DNA of 64,000 bases, from NCBI GenBank assembly GCA_947259175.1, contig CAMYKW010000008.1, forward strand, positions 21,139-85,138. The letters are read 5' to 3'. Shown here in pieces: positions 37,021 through 46,888 of this stretch. The translations under genes and the position numbers were made by a program. This DNA is from an uncultured Gammaproteobacteria bacterium (lineage in GTDB: Bacteria; Pseudomonadota; Gammaproteobacteria; Arenicellales; JAANXG01). The notes under the pieces were generated by a model. It saw nothing but the letters and a program-made list of their open reading frames with translations. It did no database searches and was not told the DNA's origin. The stretch's first letter is position 1; every line of letters begins with the position of its first letter.

Positions 37021-38940
37021 ATGCCCCCCCCGCATCAGCGACTGGATGACCCGGACGATGAGCCCGTCAGCCCCGGCGATGCCGCGACATTCGATAGCAT
37101 CCTGCGCCTGCGATTATCGCGCAGGGAAACACTCAAGGCGCTGGGTGCCGGCGCCGCGATGCTGGGGCTGTTCTCCGACCAGGCGGTTGCGGCGCGCGGG
37201 GCTAACGAGGGGGCTGTTTCCAGTCTGATATTTTCCGAGGTGCCTCGCGGCCGGGACGACCGCTTGCACGTGCCGGCGGGCTACCGAGCGCAGGTCGTGT
37301 TGCGCTGGGGGCAACCGATGTTCCCCGGTGCACCGGCCTTCGACCCGCATCGTCAGTCGGCACAGTCCCAGCAATTGCAGATTGGATACAACAACGATTT
37401 TGTCGGCTATCTGCCGCTCCCCCGCGGGACCGCCGATTCGGATCACGGCCTGTTGGCGGTCAATCACGAATACACGCTCGGCTCGTTGATGTTTCCTGAG
37501 ACAACGCACCGGCTGTTACGGCCGGTACCACAGGTGGCGACGGAGATGATGGCCCACGGCATGTCGATCGTCGAGCTGCGGCGTACCGCAAGTGGTTGGC
37601 GCCTGATCACCGATTCCGCCTTCAACCGGCGCATAACACCGCTCACGCGCATGCGGCTGTCCGGTCCGGCGGCGGGACACCCGCGAATGAAAACCCGGTA
37701 TTCGCCGGACGGCGCGGTTACCTGGGGGACATATGCCAACTGCTCCGGCGACGTAACTCCCTGGGGGACGGTGGTGACTGCGGAGGAGAACATCCAGTTC
37801 TACTACAGCGGTCTTGGCGATGGCCTGCCGGAGGAGGAAAACTACCGGCGATTTGGAATGCACGGCGGGCTGCTTACCATGCCGTGGGGCCGTCACTTTC
37901 AGCGCTGGAATCTGGCCCTGAATCCAAACGAACCGCTGCATGCCGGGTGGATCGTCGAGGTCGATCCCTTTGACCCGACGTCAACCCCCGTGAAGCGCAC
38001 CGCGTTGGGGCGATGCAAACACGAGGGCTGCTGCGTACACGTCAACGCCGACGGCCGTGTTGTCTGTTACTTAGGCGATGACCAGGAGTACGAATACGTG
38101 TACCGGTTCGTGACTCGTGACCGGTTCCACCCGGACCGCCGTGCTGAAAACCTGCAATTACTCGACGACGGGATATTGTCCGTCGCCGAGTTCGACGCAA
38201 CCGGCACCGTGACCTGGCACCCGTTGGTATTCGGCCGCGGGCCGTTGACGCAACGCAACCGATTTCACAGTCAGGCCGACGTCGTGATCGATCTTCGCAA
38301 AGCCGCCGATCTGGTCGGCGCTACGCGGATGGATCGGCCCGAGAGCGTAGTTGTAAATCCCGTGACCGGTTCCGTGTTCGTGGTGTTGACCGCCAACAGA
38401 CGGCGAATGAACGCAGAAGTGGATGCTGCAAATCCGCGCCCCCACAATACGTTTGGCCATATTCTGGAATTGGTACCTCCGGACGGCGATCACAGCGCGC
38501 TCAAGTTCAAGTGGGAGGTGTTCCTGCTTGCGGGGAATCCCGGGCAGCCCGAACAGGGTGCCGGTTACCACCCTCAAGTGTCCAGCAACGGCTGGCTGAT
38601 GTGTCCGGATAACTGTGACTTCGACGCTGAAGGCCGCATGTGGATCGCCACCGACGGCGCCAATCTGCATGGTTTGGCGGACGGGGTATGGGCCACGGAC
38701 GTCGCCGGCCCGGGACGGGCGCTAACCCGTCACTTCCTGCGCGCACCTATAGGCGCCGAGGTGTGCGGACCCTGTTTTACCCCCGACAACACGACCTTCT
38801 TCTGTGCAATTCAACACCCCGGCGAGGGTTCGACCTACGCCCATCCCACCACGCGCTGGCCCGATTTCCGTGCCGACCAACCACCGCGGCCGGCGGTGGT
38901 GGCGGTGACCCGGGAGGACGGCGGCGTCATCGGCAGCTGA
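37021..38940 (+). CDS. PhoX-family (DUF839) exported phosphatase
   Basis: 639 residues from ATG 37021; an in-frame ATG at 36979 would add 14. A twin-arginine signal is evident (LSRRETLKALGAGAAML, Arg pair at about residue 34), so it should be exported folded with cofactors. PF05787-type blocks include LLAVNHEYTLGSLMF, YANCSGDVTPWGTVVTAEEN, GRCKHEGCCVHVNADGRVV, YLGDDQEYEYVYRFV and DNCDFDAEGRMWIATDG. PhoX enzymes use iron and calcium to hydrolyse phosphate esters in the periplasm. No Pho box was identified upstream. It converges on hemL. Confidence 0.9.
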   Translation: MPPPHQRLDDPDDEPVSPGDAATFDSILRLRLSRRETLKALGAGAAMLGLFSDQAVAARGANEGAVSSLIFSEVPRGRDDRLHVPAGYRAQVVLRWGQPMFPGAPAFDPHRQSAQSQQLQIGYNNDFVGYLPLPRGTADSDHGLLAVNHEYTLGSLMFPETTHRLLRPVPQVATEMMAHGMSIVELRRTASGWRLITDSAFNRRITPLTRMRLSGPAAGHPRMKTRYSPDGAVTWGTYANCSGDVTPWGTVVTAEENIQFYYSGLGDGLPEEENYRRFGMHGGLLTMPWGRHFQRWNLALNPNEPLHAGWIVEVDPFDPTSTPVKRTALGRCKHEGCCVHVNADGRVVCYLGDDQEYEYVYRFVTRDRFHPDRRAENLQLLDDGILSVAEFDATGTVTWHPLVFGRGPLTQRNRFHSQADVVIDLRKAADLVGATRMDRPESVVVNPVTGSVFVVLTANRRRMNAEVDAANPRPHNTFGHILELVPPDGDHSALKFKWEVFLLAGNPGQPEQGAGYHPQVSSNGWLMCPDNCDFDAEGRMWIATDGANLHGLADGVWATDVAGPGRALTRHFLRAPIGAEVCGPCFTPDNTTFFCAIQHPGEGSTYAHPTTRWPDFRADQPPRPAVVAVTREDGGVIGS

Positions 38941-38970
38941 GGAATGGTTCGGGCGTAGCAGACGAACCGT

Positions 38971-40248
38971 CTAAGCGATTTCACGCAGCACGCGCCGCGC
39001 CGCCTCCACGGTGGCGTCGATGTCCTGATCCGAGTGGGCGGCGGATACAAACCCGGCCTCGAAGGCCGATGGCGCGAGATAAACACCCTCGGCCAGCATA
39101 CCGTGAAAAAAGCGGTTGAACCGTGCCACGTCGCACGCGGTGACCTGGTGAAATCGAGTAACCTGCGCTTGTTCAGTAAAAAACATTCCGAACATGGCGC
39201 CGACATGCTGCATGCACATGGGAGTCCCGGTATCCGCGGCGGCCTGGCGCAGGCCGTCGGCCAGCCGCGCGGTCTGGATCGCCAGCCGTTCGTGAAATCC
39301 CGGCGCGGAAATGAGCCTGAGCGTGGTCAAGCCTGCGGTCATGGCCACCGGATTCCCCGATAGCGTTCCGGCCTGATACACCGGTCCGTCCGGGGCGATG
39401 AAGTCCATGATATCGGCTCGGCCGCCGAACGCGCCCACCGGCATGCCACCACCGATGATTTTTCCGAAGGTGGTCAGGTCCGGGGTTATGCCGTACAGCC
39501 CCTGGGCGCCCGTCGGGCCCACCCGAAACCCGGTCATCACCTCGTCGAATATCAGCACGCTATGATGGGCGTCGCAGAGCTCGCGCAGCCCTTCCAGGAA
39601 GCCCGGCACCGGCGGTACGCAGTTCATGTTCCCCGCCACCGGTTCCACGATAACGGCCGCGATCTGTTCCCCGAGGCTCGCGAATAACTCGCGTGCCTGC
39701 GGCAGATTGTTGTAATCCAGGGTCAAGGTGTGCGCCGCCAGCGCTTCGGGCACGCCGGGAGAAGTCGGCACTCCTAGGGTGAGAGCCCCGGATCCGGCTT
39801 TTACCAACAAGCTGTCGGCATGTCCGTGATAACACCCCTCGAATTTCACTAATTTGTCGCGTTGGGTGAAGCCGCGGGCCAGGCGAATCGCGCTCATCGT
39901 GGCTTCGGTCCCGGAGCTGACCATGCGCACTTTATCCACGGCCGGCATGTGATCGCAGATCATTTTCGCCATTTCGGTTTCCACCTGCGTGGGTGCACCA
40001 AAACTCAGCCCGTTATCCGCCGCCGACTTAACCGCGGCGATGACGTCGGGATGGGCGTGGCCGAGGATCATCGGCCCCCATGAACCGACATAATCGATGT
40101 AGCGGTTGCCCTCCTCGTCCCATACGTAGGCGCCTTGGGCGCGCTGGATATATACCGGCTCGCCGCCGACACTCTTGAACGCCCGCACCGGCGAATTGAC
40201 GCCGCCGGGAATGTATTGTCTCGCTCGTTCAAACAACGACTTTTTCAT
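38971..40248 (-). CDS. hemL: Glutamate-1-semialdehyde 2,1-aminomutase
   Basis: 425 residues. Class III aminotransferase fold with [49 protein letters not shown] and the PLP lysine in [18 protein letters not shown]. Converts glutamate-1-semialdehyde to 5-aminolevulinate in the C5 haem pathway. The ATG overlaps the thiE TGA (ATGA), so it is coupled to the thiamine genes, an association seen in other gammaproteobacteria. Confidence 0.97.
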   Translation of the reverse strand: MKKSLFERARQYIPGGVNSPVRAFKSVGGEPVYIQRAQGAYVWDEEGNRYIDYVGSWGPMILGHAHPDVIAAVKSAADNGLSFGAPTQVETEMAKMICDHMPAVDKVRMVSSGTEATMSAIRLARGFTQRDKLVKFEGCYHGHADSLLVKAGSGALTLGVPTSPGVPEALAAHTLTLDYNNLPQARELFASLGEQIAAVIVEPVAGNMNCVPPVPGFLEGLRELCDAHHSVLIFDEVMTGFRVGPTGAQGLYGITPDLTTFGKIIGGGMPVGAFGGRADIMDFIAPDGPVYQAGTLSGNPVAMTAGLTTLRLISAPGFHERLAIQTARLADGLRQAAADTGTPMCMQHVGAMFGMFFTEQAQVTRFHQVTACDVARFNRFFHGMLAEGVYLAPSAFEAGFVSAAHSDQDIDATVEAARRVLREIA

Positions 40249-40880
40249 CTTGTACTCATCTCATGGTCGAATAGCTTGGCAATTTGTTCGGCCGCGGCGC
40301 GCCGATCAGCCGCCGCGAACACCGCCTGGATCACCGCCAGCGCATCGGCGCCGGCGGCCACAAGTGACGCGCCATTGTCCGGTGTAATTCCGCCGATCGC
40401 AACGATTGGGACCCGCAGCTCGCGGTGGGCGCGATGCAACAATGCCGACGATGCGCGTCGCGCACATGGTTTGCTGGCCGATGAATAAAAGCTCCCGAAG
40501 GCCACGTAGTCGGCGCCTAGTTCCACCGCCCGGCGCGCACGGCTCAAGTCGTTGTAACATGAGACCCCGATCAGCCGCGCCGATCCGACTACGCGCCGCG
40601 CTGCGGACAGGCTCGCATCGTTTTCGCCGATATGTACTCCGTCGGCGTCGACCTCCGCAGCCAGCTCCACATCGTCATTGACAATGAAAGTCACCTGGCG
40701 AATACGGCAAGTCTGTCTTATCTCCCGCGCCTGCCGCCTGCGGGTCGCGTAGTCGGCGGTTTTGTTGCGGTATTGAACGACTCGTGCGCCGCCGGCGATC
40801 GCCTCCTCCACGTCGTGGAGCATGCGCCGCCCGGGGCTGAGGTTCGGGTCCGTGATCACATACAAGCCTCGGACGGTCAT
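40245..40880 (-). CDS. thiE: Thiamine-phosphate synthase
   Basis: 211 residues from the ATG at 40880, which overlaps the thiD TGA; an upstream ATG at 40904 lies inside thiD and is less likely. Motifs: [10 protein letters not shown] at the start, [35 protein letters not shown] and the phosphate-binding [20 protein letters not shown]. Joins HMP-pyrophosphate and thiazole phosphate to form thiamine phosphate. [14 protein letters not shown] is the usual active-site loop. Confidence 0.95.
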   Translation of the reverse strand: MTVRGLYVITDPNLSPGRRMLHDVEEAIAGGARVVQYRNKTADYATRRRQAREIRQTCRIRQVTFIVNDDVELAAEVDADGVHIGENDASLSAARRVVGSARLIGVSCYNDLSRARRAVELGADYVAFGSFYSSASKPCARRASSALLHRAHRELRVPIVAIGGITPDNGASLVAAGADALAVIQAVFAAADRRAAAEQIAKLFDHEMSTR

Positions 40881-41695
40881 CGATTCACTTCCCTCACGGG
40901 CCATAGACGCCGCGGGACCTCCTGTCCTGCTCCTGGACGATACGCCCGCCGCACGGACTCCCAGGTGTACCGCAGGGCGTGGTTGACGGCATCGGCCAGC
41001 GACTCACCGTGAGCCAGGTGCGCCGCCGCCGCCGCGGCCAGCGTGCAACCGGAGCCGTGAAAAACCCCGTCCAACCGTGGCCATTGCGACTCTTCAACGG
41101 TATCGCCCGGCGCCTGGTACAAGCGATGCACGACGTCGGGCGTTGCCGCGTGCGTGCCGGTCACCAGGACATTTCCGCACCCCAGCGCGGCGAGTGCCTC
41201 GGCGGCCCGGTCTGGATCCGCTGTAGAGGTGAGAGCGCGGCACTCATCGATATTGGGGGTGACAAGTGTGGCGCGGGGCAACAATGAGGATCGCAGCGCA
41301 GCCACAAGATCATCCTCCCCCAAGCGCCCTCCGCGGTCGGCGTGGAGCACCGGATCGACTACCAACGGAACCTCGGGGAGCGCCGCGACGGTCGCAGCCA
41401 CCGCGGCAACGATCGCCGCCGACCCCAACATGCCGCTCTTGCATGCGGCGATGGGGGCGTCTTCGATAAGCGCCTGAGCTTGCGCCGCGACCAGCTCCGG
41501 GTCGAGGAGTTGATAGCGCTTTAGCTCCTTAGTGTTCTGCACGGTAATGGCGGTGATAACCACGAGCGGGTGACAACCCAGGGCGAGCAGCGTGGCAATA
41601 TCGGCGGCAATGCCGGCGCCGCCGCTGGGGTCGTGTCCACCGAATATCAGCACCGATGGTGTCTGTGTTGGCGGATCTTTCTCGGATTGGGGCAT
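40877..41695 (-). CDS. thiD: Bifunctional hydroxymethylpyrimidine / phosphomethylpyrimidine kinase
   Basis: 272 residues from the ATG at 41695; an alternative start at 41731 would add 12 residues without homology. Ribokinase-like fold with LIFGGHDPSGGAGIAADI, VVITAITVQNTKE, VTPNIDECRAL and the C-terminal anion-hole motif GVFHGSGCTLAAAAAAHLA. Phosphorylates HMP twice for thiamine synthesis. First gene of the thiD-thiE-hemL operon with ATGA overlaps. No TPP riboswitch (THI box) was seen in the 277-base upstream region. Confidence 0.94.
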   Translation of the reverse strand: MPQSEKDPPTQTPSVLIFGGHDPSGGAGIAADIATLLALGCHPLVVITAITVQNTKELKRYQLLDPELVAAQAQALIEDAPIAACKSGMLGSAAIVAAVAATVAALPEVPLVVDPVLHADRGGRLGEDDLVAALRSSLLPRATLVTPNIDECRALTSTADPDRAAEALAALGCGNVLVTGTHAATPDVVHRLYQAPGDTVEESQWPRLDGVFHGSGCTLAAAAAAHLAHGESLADAVNHALRYTWESVRRAYRPGAGQEVPRRLWPVREVNR

Positions 41696-41875
41696 GAAAA
41701 GGTGTCTGGTTTCACGGGCTGGCGCGCGCATCGCGCCGAATCAGATAATCCGGGAGCCAGCATTTTGTTTGCGTTGAAATAGTTCGTGGCTGGTCGACGC
41801 CCGGATCCGGCCTTGCGTTGTACGCGTCCGCGCGCAGTCCATCGCTATCCCCGGGACGACATGAGGCCCGGCATT

Positions 41876-41904
41876 TTAAGCAACAGACTATCGTCGCCTA
41901 TAAT
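41876..41904 (+). promoter_or_regulatory. Candidate promoter for the rubredoxin gene
   Basis: A consensus TATAAT lies at 41899-41904, about 70 bases before the rubredoxin GTG; the hexamer 17 bases upstream (TTAAGC, 41876-41881) is a weak -35. Confidence 0.5.
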
Positions 41905-41972
41905 AGCCCATCGAGTCCAGCTCGCATTCCAGGGGAAGCAGCCGGATTACTAACAAGTTCGGAGCTCTTCTG

Positions 41973-42143
41973 GTGAAATACAAGACTTACATGTGCGTAA
42001 TTTGTGGATTTGTTTACGAGGAAGAAAAAGGGTTGCCTGAGCAGGGCATCCCGCCGGGCACGCGCTGGGAGGATGTTGCCGACAGCTGGCAGTGTCCGGA
42101 CTGCGGCGCCGGCAAGAGTGATTTCGAGCTGGTAGAAATCTAG
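41973..42143 (+). CDS. Rubredoxin
   Basis: 56 residues from a GTG at 41973, with GGAG eight bases upstream. The two iron-binding pairs are present: MCVICGFVY (Cys8 and Cys11) and CPDCGAGK (Cys39 and Cys42). Also conserved are [11 protein letters not shown] and the aromatic core residues. Rubredoxin is a small cytosolic one-electron carrier with a single Fe(Cys)4 centre. It diverges from thiD, an arrangement I know from Chromatiales-type genomes. Its electron acceptor cannot be inferred from the context. Confidence 0.95.
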   Translation: MKYKTYMCVICGFVYEEEKGLPEQGIPPGTRWEDVADSWQCPDCGAGKSDFELVEI

Positions 42144-42257
42144 CCTGCATTGTACGCCGGGCGCCTATCCCCTGAACGTACCGGGAAGGCCCACGAGCCC
42201 ATTCTGCACAGAGACGGCGGTGATCCGTGCGAGCCCGGATGGCGCGCGATCGCCCGG

Positions 42258-42464
42258 TCAGGAGGTGCGACCGTACTTCTGCTTGAAGCGCCCGACCCGG
42301 CCGGCCGTATCGACGATTTTCTGTTTGCCGGTATAAAACGGATGGCATGCGGAACATATTTCCACGTGGAGTTCCTTGCCGAGGGTGGAGCGGGTTTCGA
42401 AGGAGTTGCCGCACACGCAGCTCACTTTAATCGTGTCGTACTTGGGATGGATACCGTCTTTCAT
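42258..42464 (-). CDS. rpmE: 50S ribosomal protein L31 (bL31, zinc-binding form)
   Basis: 68 residues from the ATG at 42464; the open frame continues upstream but those residues are not part of the family. [20 protein letters not shown] starts it, and the zinc ligands are CVC (Cys16, Cys18) and CSAC (Cys37, Cys40), so this is the C+ form. [20 protein letters not shown] is the conserved core end. It lies downstream of rho on the same strand. Confidence 0.95.
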   Translation of the reverse strand: MKDGIHPKYDTIKVSCVCGNSFETRSTLGKELHVEICSACHPFYTGKQKIVDTAGRVGRFKQKYGRTS

Positions 42465-42587
42465 CTCTTGATCCTGGTTCGGACTCCGCGGGGTGGCGGA
42501 TGATAGGGAAAACACCGCGTATTTGCAAGCCGTGGCGATACCGGCAGCTTGTCGCCCGCGGACCCCGGCAGTAGCGCGCCTGGGCAA

Positions 42588-43850
42588 TCAGCGCTTCATC
42601 GATTGAAAGAATTCCGTGTTCGACTTGGTGGCGCGGAGCTTGTCCAACATGAACTCTATTGCCTCGACGTCATCCATCGGATGCAGCAATTTGCGCAGCA
42701 GCCAGACTTTTTGAAGCTCCTCGGGGTCGGTCAACAACTCCTCGCGGCGGGTGCCCGATTTGCTGATGATAATCGCCGGATATACGCGCTTTTCCGAAAT
42801 TCTTCGATCCAGGTGGATTTCCAGGTTGCCGGTACCCTTGAACTCCTCATAGATTACGTCGTCCATTTTCGAGCCGGTATCGATGAGAGCGGTCGCCAGT
42901 ATGGTCAGGCTGCCACCTTCTTCGATATTGCGCGCAGCACCGAAGAAGCGCTTGGGCTTTTGCAGCGCATTAGCATCCACGCCGCCGGTGAGCACCTTGC
43001 CGGAGGCGGGTTGCACCGTATTGTAGGCGCGCGCCAATCGGGTGATGGAATCCAACAAAATCACCACGTCCTTCTTATGTTCTACCAGGCGCTTGGCCTT
43101 CTCGATGACCATCTCCGCCACTTGTACGTGGCGTGCCGCGGGTTCATCGAAGGTCGATGAGATGACCTCGCCCCTCACCGACCGCTGCATCTCCGTGACC
43201 TCTTCAGGGCGCTCGTCTATCAACAGGACCATCAGTACGCAGTCTGGATGGTTGGCGGTGATCGAGTGCGCGAGCTGCTGCAGAATAACGGTCTTACCGC
43301 TCTTGGGCGACGAAACGATGAGTCCGCGCTGACCTTTCCCAATCGGCGCAATAAGGTCTATCACCCGCGCCGTCAGGTCTTCGGTAGTGCCGTTTTCCTG
43401 CTCCAGGCGGATGCGCTCGTCGGGGTGCAGCGGAGTGAGGTTCTCGAACAGAATCTTGTTCTTGGCTTCATCCGGCGACTGGAAGTTGATGGTCTCGACT
43501 TTGAGCAGCGCGAAATAGCGCTCGGACTCCTTCGGTGGGCGTATCAGGCCGGTGATGGTGTCTCCGGTGCGCAAATTGAATCGCCTGATCTGGCTGGGTG
43601 ACACATAGATGTCATCCGGCCCGGCGAGGTAAGAGCTGTCCGCCGAACGCAGAAACCCGAACCCGTCCTGCAAAATCTCCACCACTCCCTCGCCGGTGAT
43701 GTCTTCTCCTTTTTTTGCCTGCGCCTTGAGGATGGCGAAGATCTGGTCCTGTTTGCGCATCCTGCCGAGGCCGTCCAGGTCCATGGAGCGCGCAATATTT
43801 GCCAGCTCCGTGGGCGGCTTCTTTTTCAATTCTCCCAGTGACAGTGACAT
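42588..43850 (-). CDS. rho: Transcription termination factor Rho
   Basis: 420 residues from the ATG at 43850; a TTG six bases earlier is less likely. The RNA-binding domain has [20 protein letters not shown] and the motor domain has the P-loop [15 protein letters not shown] (note Ser-Ser-Pro-Lys-Ser in place of Ala-Pro-Pro-Lys-Ala in E. coli), Walker [18 protein letters not shown]-loop [18 protein letters not shown] and R-loop. Hexameric RNA helicase that ends transcription. It follows trxA after about 139 bases, the conserved trxA-rho pair. Confidence 0.98.
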   Translation of the reverse strand: MSLSLGELKKKPPTELANIARSMDLDGLGRMRKQDQIFAILKAQAKKGEDITGEGVVEILQDGFGFLRSADSSYLAGPDDIYVSPSQIRRFNLRTGDTITGLIRPPKESERYFALLKVETINFQSPDEAKNKILFENLTPLHPDERIRLEQENGTTEDLTARVIDLIAPIGKGQRGLIVSSPKSGKTVILQQLAHSITANHPDCVLMVLLIDERPEEVTEMQRSVRGEVISSTFDEPAARHVQVAEMVIEKAKRLVEHKKDVVILLDSITRLARAYNTVQPASGKVLTGGVDANALQKPKRFFGAARNIEEGGSLTILATALIDTGSKMDDVIYEEFKGTGNLEIHLDRRISEKRVYPAIIISKSGTRREELLTDPEELQKVWLLRKLLHPMDDVEAIEFMLDKLRATKSNTEFFQSMKR

Positions 43851-43989
43851 AAGCAACTAAAAATAATGATGGCGCCTCATGGGCACCTGGAATCGGAGGT
43901 AATCGGGTAAGCTGGTGAAAGTTAGGGGGAAAACTTTATCGTTACCTACACAAGATAGCACGGGCTGACGCCGACGTCCAGCGGTTGGG

Positions 43990-44319
43990 TTAAAGGTTTC
44001 CGTCAAGAAATGCGGTGAGTTGCGACTTGGACATGGCGCCGACCTTGGTCGCCTCGACGTTGCCGTTTTTGAACAACATTAAGGTGGGTATTCCACGAAT
44101 TCCATACTTTGGCGGCGTGTTCGGGTTATCATCGATATTGAGTTTGGCGATGGTCAAACGGCCGGCGTATTCCTCAGCGACCTCTTCCAGAACCGGTGCG
44201 ATCATCTTGCATGGCCCGCACCACTCGGCCCAATAATCAACCAGCACCGGATGCTCGTTGTGGAGTACGGTTTCGTCGAAATTGTCGTCAGTAGCGTGAA
44301 AGATATTGGCTTGTGACAT
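43990..44319 (-). CDS. trxA: Thioredoxin
   Basis: 109 residues with the active site [14 protein letters not shown] (redox Cys pair about residues 34 and 37) and the cis-proline loop [14 protein letters not shown]. Cytosolic dithiol reductant for ribonucleotide reductase, methionine sulfoxide reductase and others. It diverges from rhlB and precedes rho, an order shared with E. coli. Confidence 0.97.
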   Translation of the reverse strand: MSQANIFHATDDNFDETVLHNEHPVLVDYWAEWCGPCKMIAPVLEEVAEEYAGRLTIAKLNIDDNPNTPPKYGIRGIPTLMLFKNGNVEATKVGAMSKSQLTAFLDGNL

Positions 44320-44347
44320 CGAAACTATGCGCCTCTCTTAGCTTAGT

Positions 44348-44374
44348 GTTATATGTGATTTTGTGCCTATTCAA
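44348..44374 (-). promoter_or_regulatory. Candidate promoter for trxA
   Basis: On the minus strand TTGAAT (44374-44369) and TATAAC (44353-44348) are 15 bases apart in the trxA/rhlB divergent gap. Spacing is short; weak call. Confidence 0.33.
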
Positions 44375-44426
44375 TTCGCTATTGCAAGTCCACTAACCCT
44401 GTGATTCCTGCTATGCTCGCTGTTAT

Positions 44427-45920
44427 ATGACAGAAAAACATCTTAGCAACCAGGCTTTTACCGATCTAGACCTGCCTCCCCCCTTGCTGCAAGGCGCCCA
44501 CGACGCCGGTTTCGAGTTCTGCACCCCGATTCAGGCGGAAGCGCTGCCCATAGCGTTGGCCGGGCAGGATGTGGCGGGCCAGGCGCAGACCGGTACCGGA
44601 AAAACCGCAGCGTTCCTGTTCGCCCTGTTCGCGTACTTACTGCGGCGTCCTCCCAGCGCTGATCGCACCAGCAGCCAACCTCTCGGTTTGGTGCTGTCCC
44701 CAACGCGTGAATTGGCAATCCAGATATACAAGGATGCCCAGGTGCTGGGTAGCCATACGCCCTACCAACTCGCATTGATATATGGGGGCACGGGATACGA
44801 AAAACAACGCCAGATGCTCGAGGAGGGCGCCGATGTTCTGATCGGTACCCCCGGGCGCCTGATCGATTACTTCAAACAGGGGTTGTTCGATTTGAGCGCA
44901 CTGCAGGTGGTAGTCCTGGACGAGGCGGATCGCATGTTCGACCTCGGATTCATCCGCGACATCCGCTATCTGTTTCGCCGCATGCCGTCCCCTGACCAGC
45001 GGTTGAATATGCTGTTTTCGGCGACGTTGTCACTGCGGGTGAATGAGCTTGCGTACGAGCACATGAACAACCCCCAGGTGGTCAAGATCGAGTCGCAACA
45101 CTTGACGGTCGATCAGGTGACCGAAAAGGTCTATTTTCCCAGCAACGAGGAAAAGATCCCGCTGTTGTTGCACGTGCTCAAACAGGTAGGAGCCGTGCGC
45201 ACCCTGGTTTTTGTGAACACCAAACACGGCGCGGAAAATGTCGAGGGTTGGTTGCGAGGCAACGACTACGTGACCGGCGTGTTATCTGGGAACGTACCGC
45301 AGCGTAAGCGCGAGCGATTGTTGCAGGACTTCAAGTCCGGCGACGTTCCAGTGCTCGTGGCCACCGATGTTGCCGCCCGCGGCCTGCACATTCCCGACGT
45401 CAGTCACGTCGTCAATTACGATCTGCCGCAGGACCCCGAGGACTATGTACACCGGGTCGGTCGCACCGCTCGCGCCGGCGCCAGTGGCGACGCGGTCAGT
45501 TTTGCCTGTGAGACCTATGCGTTTTCGCTCGAAGAGATCGAGCGGTATATCAGCCACAAGATTCCAGTGGAAAAGGTCGATCACGAAGCACTGGGAAAGC
45601 CGAATCCTCCCGTGCGCCCCAAGCGACTTTCCCGGGGCGCCCCCACCAAGAAGCGCGCGGACCAGGGCAAAAGGACCCGCAAGTCCAAGGCGCCGGGCCA
45701 TCGTCATGTCAAGACGACGCATAAAGATGCCGCCGGTACCGCACCCGCCGACGAGGCGCCGCGGGAATCGCGGAAGAAAAAGTCTCGTGCCGCGGAGGGT
45801 GGACGGGAACAGGCCAAGGCCCAACCCGCCGCGGGTGAGGTCGAAAAAGCCAAGCCACGAGGTGATAAGAAGCGCGGGAAAACCCGTCGCAGCGGGAAAG
45901 AAACACCGGCGGTGGGCTGA
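44427..45920 (+). CDS. rhlB: DEAD-box ATP-dependent RNA helicase RhlB
   Basis: 497 residues. Q motif FEFCTPIQAEALP, motif I AQTGTGKTAAFLF, Ia SPTRELAIQIYKD, Ib IGTPGRLIDYFKQG, DEAD box VVLDEADRMFDLGF, SATL, and motifs V-VI in VATDVAARGLHIPDVSHVV and YVHRVGRTARAGAS. The last ~110 residues are a basic, low-complexity tail (KKRADQGKRTRKSKAPG, SRKKKSRAAEG) longer than in E. coli RhlB (421 residues). RhlB is the degradosome helicase; the tail probably adds RNA or RNase E contacts. Position opposite trxA-rho matches enteric and Pseudomonas order. Confidence 0.93.
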   Translation: MTEKHLSNQAFTDLDLPPPLLQGAHDAGFEFCTPIQAEALPIALAGQDVAGQAQTGTGKTAAFLFALFAYLLRRPPSADRTSSQPLGLVLSPTRELAIQIYKDAQVLGSHTPYQLALIYGGTGYEKQRQMLEEGADVLIGTPGRLIDYFKQGLFDLSALQVVVLDEADRMFDLGFIRDIRYLFRRMPSPDQRLNMLFSATLSLRVNELAYEHMNNPQVVKIESQHLTVDQVTEKVYFPSNEEKIPLLLHVLKQVGAVRTLVFVNTKHGAENVEGWLRGNDYVTGVLSGNVPQRKRERLLQDFKSGDVPVLVATDVAARGLHIPDVSHVVNYDLPQDPEDYVHRVGRTARAGASGDAVSFACETYAFSLEEIERYISHKIPVEKVDHEALGKPNPPVRPKRLSRGAPTKKRADQGKRTRKSKAPGHRHVKTTHKDAAGTAPADEAPRESRKKKSRAAEGGREQAKAQPAAGEVEKAKPRGDKKRGKTRRSGKETPAVG

Positions 45921-45979
45921 AGAACGCAACCGCATTGGACCGTGAGCGCAGGGGCGGTGTCTTACTTCGGCGACGAAGC

Positions 45980-46495
45980 ATGCGCCGCTGGTGGGTGACG
46001 CAGCCCGGCTTCCGCCGACACTTGGCGATACTGACTGTGTTGTTGTCGCCGGTGTTCGGCCTGTTGACGGGATGTGGGGACGGGGACCCGCAGGGCCCCG
46101 AGGCGCAAATCAAATCCATTATCGCGCAGGCCGAACAAGCCGCACAACAACGAGACATCGGAACATTGCGCGATTTTGTGGCTGACGCCTACCTGGATGC
46201 GCGGGGTTACAGCAAACGTGCGATAGTGCGCCTGACGCAAGGGTACTTACTACGCCATCGCAGTGTACACCTGTACACCCAAGTCACGGACTTCGCGCTC
46301 ATCGAGCCAGGTCGCGCGTCCACGTCGGTGTTGGTGGCGATGGCCGGGCGGCGCGTCGAGTCGGCGGAGCAACTGTGGAATCTGCGCGCCGATGTCTACC
46401 GGTTCGAATTGCTGTGGTCGCGCGCTGCAGGGAATTGGCAGGTGACGCGTTCCACCTGGCGCCGGGTCAGCGTCGACGATTTTTTCTCCAACTGA
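45980..46495 (+). CDS. NTF2-like putative lipoprotein
   Basis: 171 residues from the ATG at 45980; a TTG at 45935 would add 15 Arg-rich residues. An N-terminal hydrophobic segment ends in FGLLTGCGDG, a lipobox with Cys32. The rest resembles an NTF2/SnoaL-like domain: IKSIIAQAEQAAQQRDIGTL, FVADAYLDARGYSKRAIVRL, ending FELLWSRAAGNWQVTRSTWR. Function unknown; outer or inner membrane anchored on the periplasmic side. It starts 59 bases after rhlB. Confidence 0.75.
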   Translation: MRRWWVTQPGFRRHLAILTVLLSPVFGLLTGCGDGDPQGPEAQIKSIIAQAEQAAQQRDIGTLRDFVADAYLDARGYSKRAIVRLTQGYLLRHRSVHLYTQVTDFALIEPGRASTSVLVAMAGRRVESAEQLWNLRADVYRFELLWSRAAGNWQVTRSTWRRVSVDDFFSN

Positions 46496-46518
46496 CTGCG
46501 CAAGCGCGACTTCTTTAT

Positions 46519-46824
46519 TCAGGCCCCGGGCATGCGCATGATAGGCACACGGCTGCTGCGATCATTCGCGCATCTATCCGGCTTGACGGAGACACTGCAT
46601 GATCCCGTTGCGCACCCAAAGTGTTTATTTACGACGAAGAAAAGCGGCACCAGTACCGGGAACATCACCACCAGCGTCCACCGCAGGGGCCCTCCCGCAA
46701 AAACCTCCGGCTGTAACAACAGTTCGGTGAAGTACAGTCCAGAGTAAAAAAACACAACCGCAAACGCGAACCACGGTATGCGGCGGATAAACGGCCGGTA
46801 GAAAAAAACACGAAGCCTGTTCAT
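46519..46824 (-). CDS. Small two-helix membrane protein with C-terminal cysteines
   Basis: 101 residues. Two hydrophobic helices (IPWFAFAVVFFYSGLYFTEL and WTLVVMFPVLVPLFFVV) are followed by NKHFGCATGSCSVSVKPDRC, with three cysteines close to the second helix. I do not recognise a named family. It lies 64 bases downstream of the isomerase gene on the same strand and may be co-transcribed. The cysteines could bind a metal or form disulfides. Confidence 0.6.
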   Translation of the reverse strand: MNRLRVFFYRPFIRRIPWFAFAVVFFYSGLYFTELLLQPEVFAGGPLRWTLVVMFPVLVPLFFVVNKHFGCATGSCSVSVKPDRCANDRSSRVPIMRMPGA

Positions 46825-46888
46825 ATCTATATTCCCAGTTTTCTTATCATAAAATGAGGTCGCCCCGGCCCGATTTCAATAGCTGCGT

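Noticed and set aside
39920..39945. DnaA-box-like TTATCCAC
   Set aside because: Single copy inside hemL coding sequence; no cluster, AT-rich stretch or dnaA gene nearby, so no origin can be claimed.
41696..41972. TPP riboswitch ahead of thiD
   Set aside because: No CTGAGA/THI-box elements are visible in the upstream region on the minus strand.
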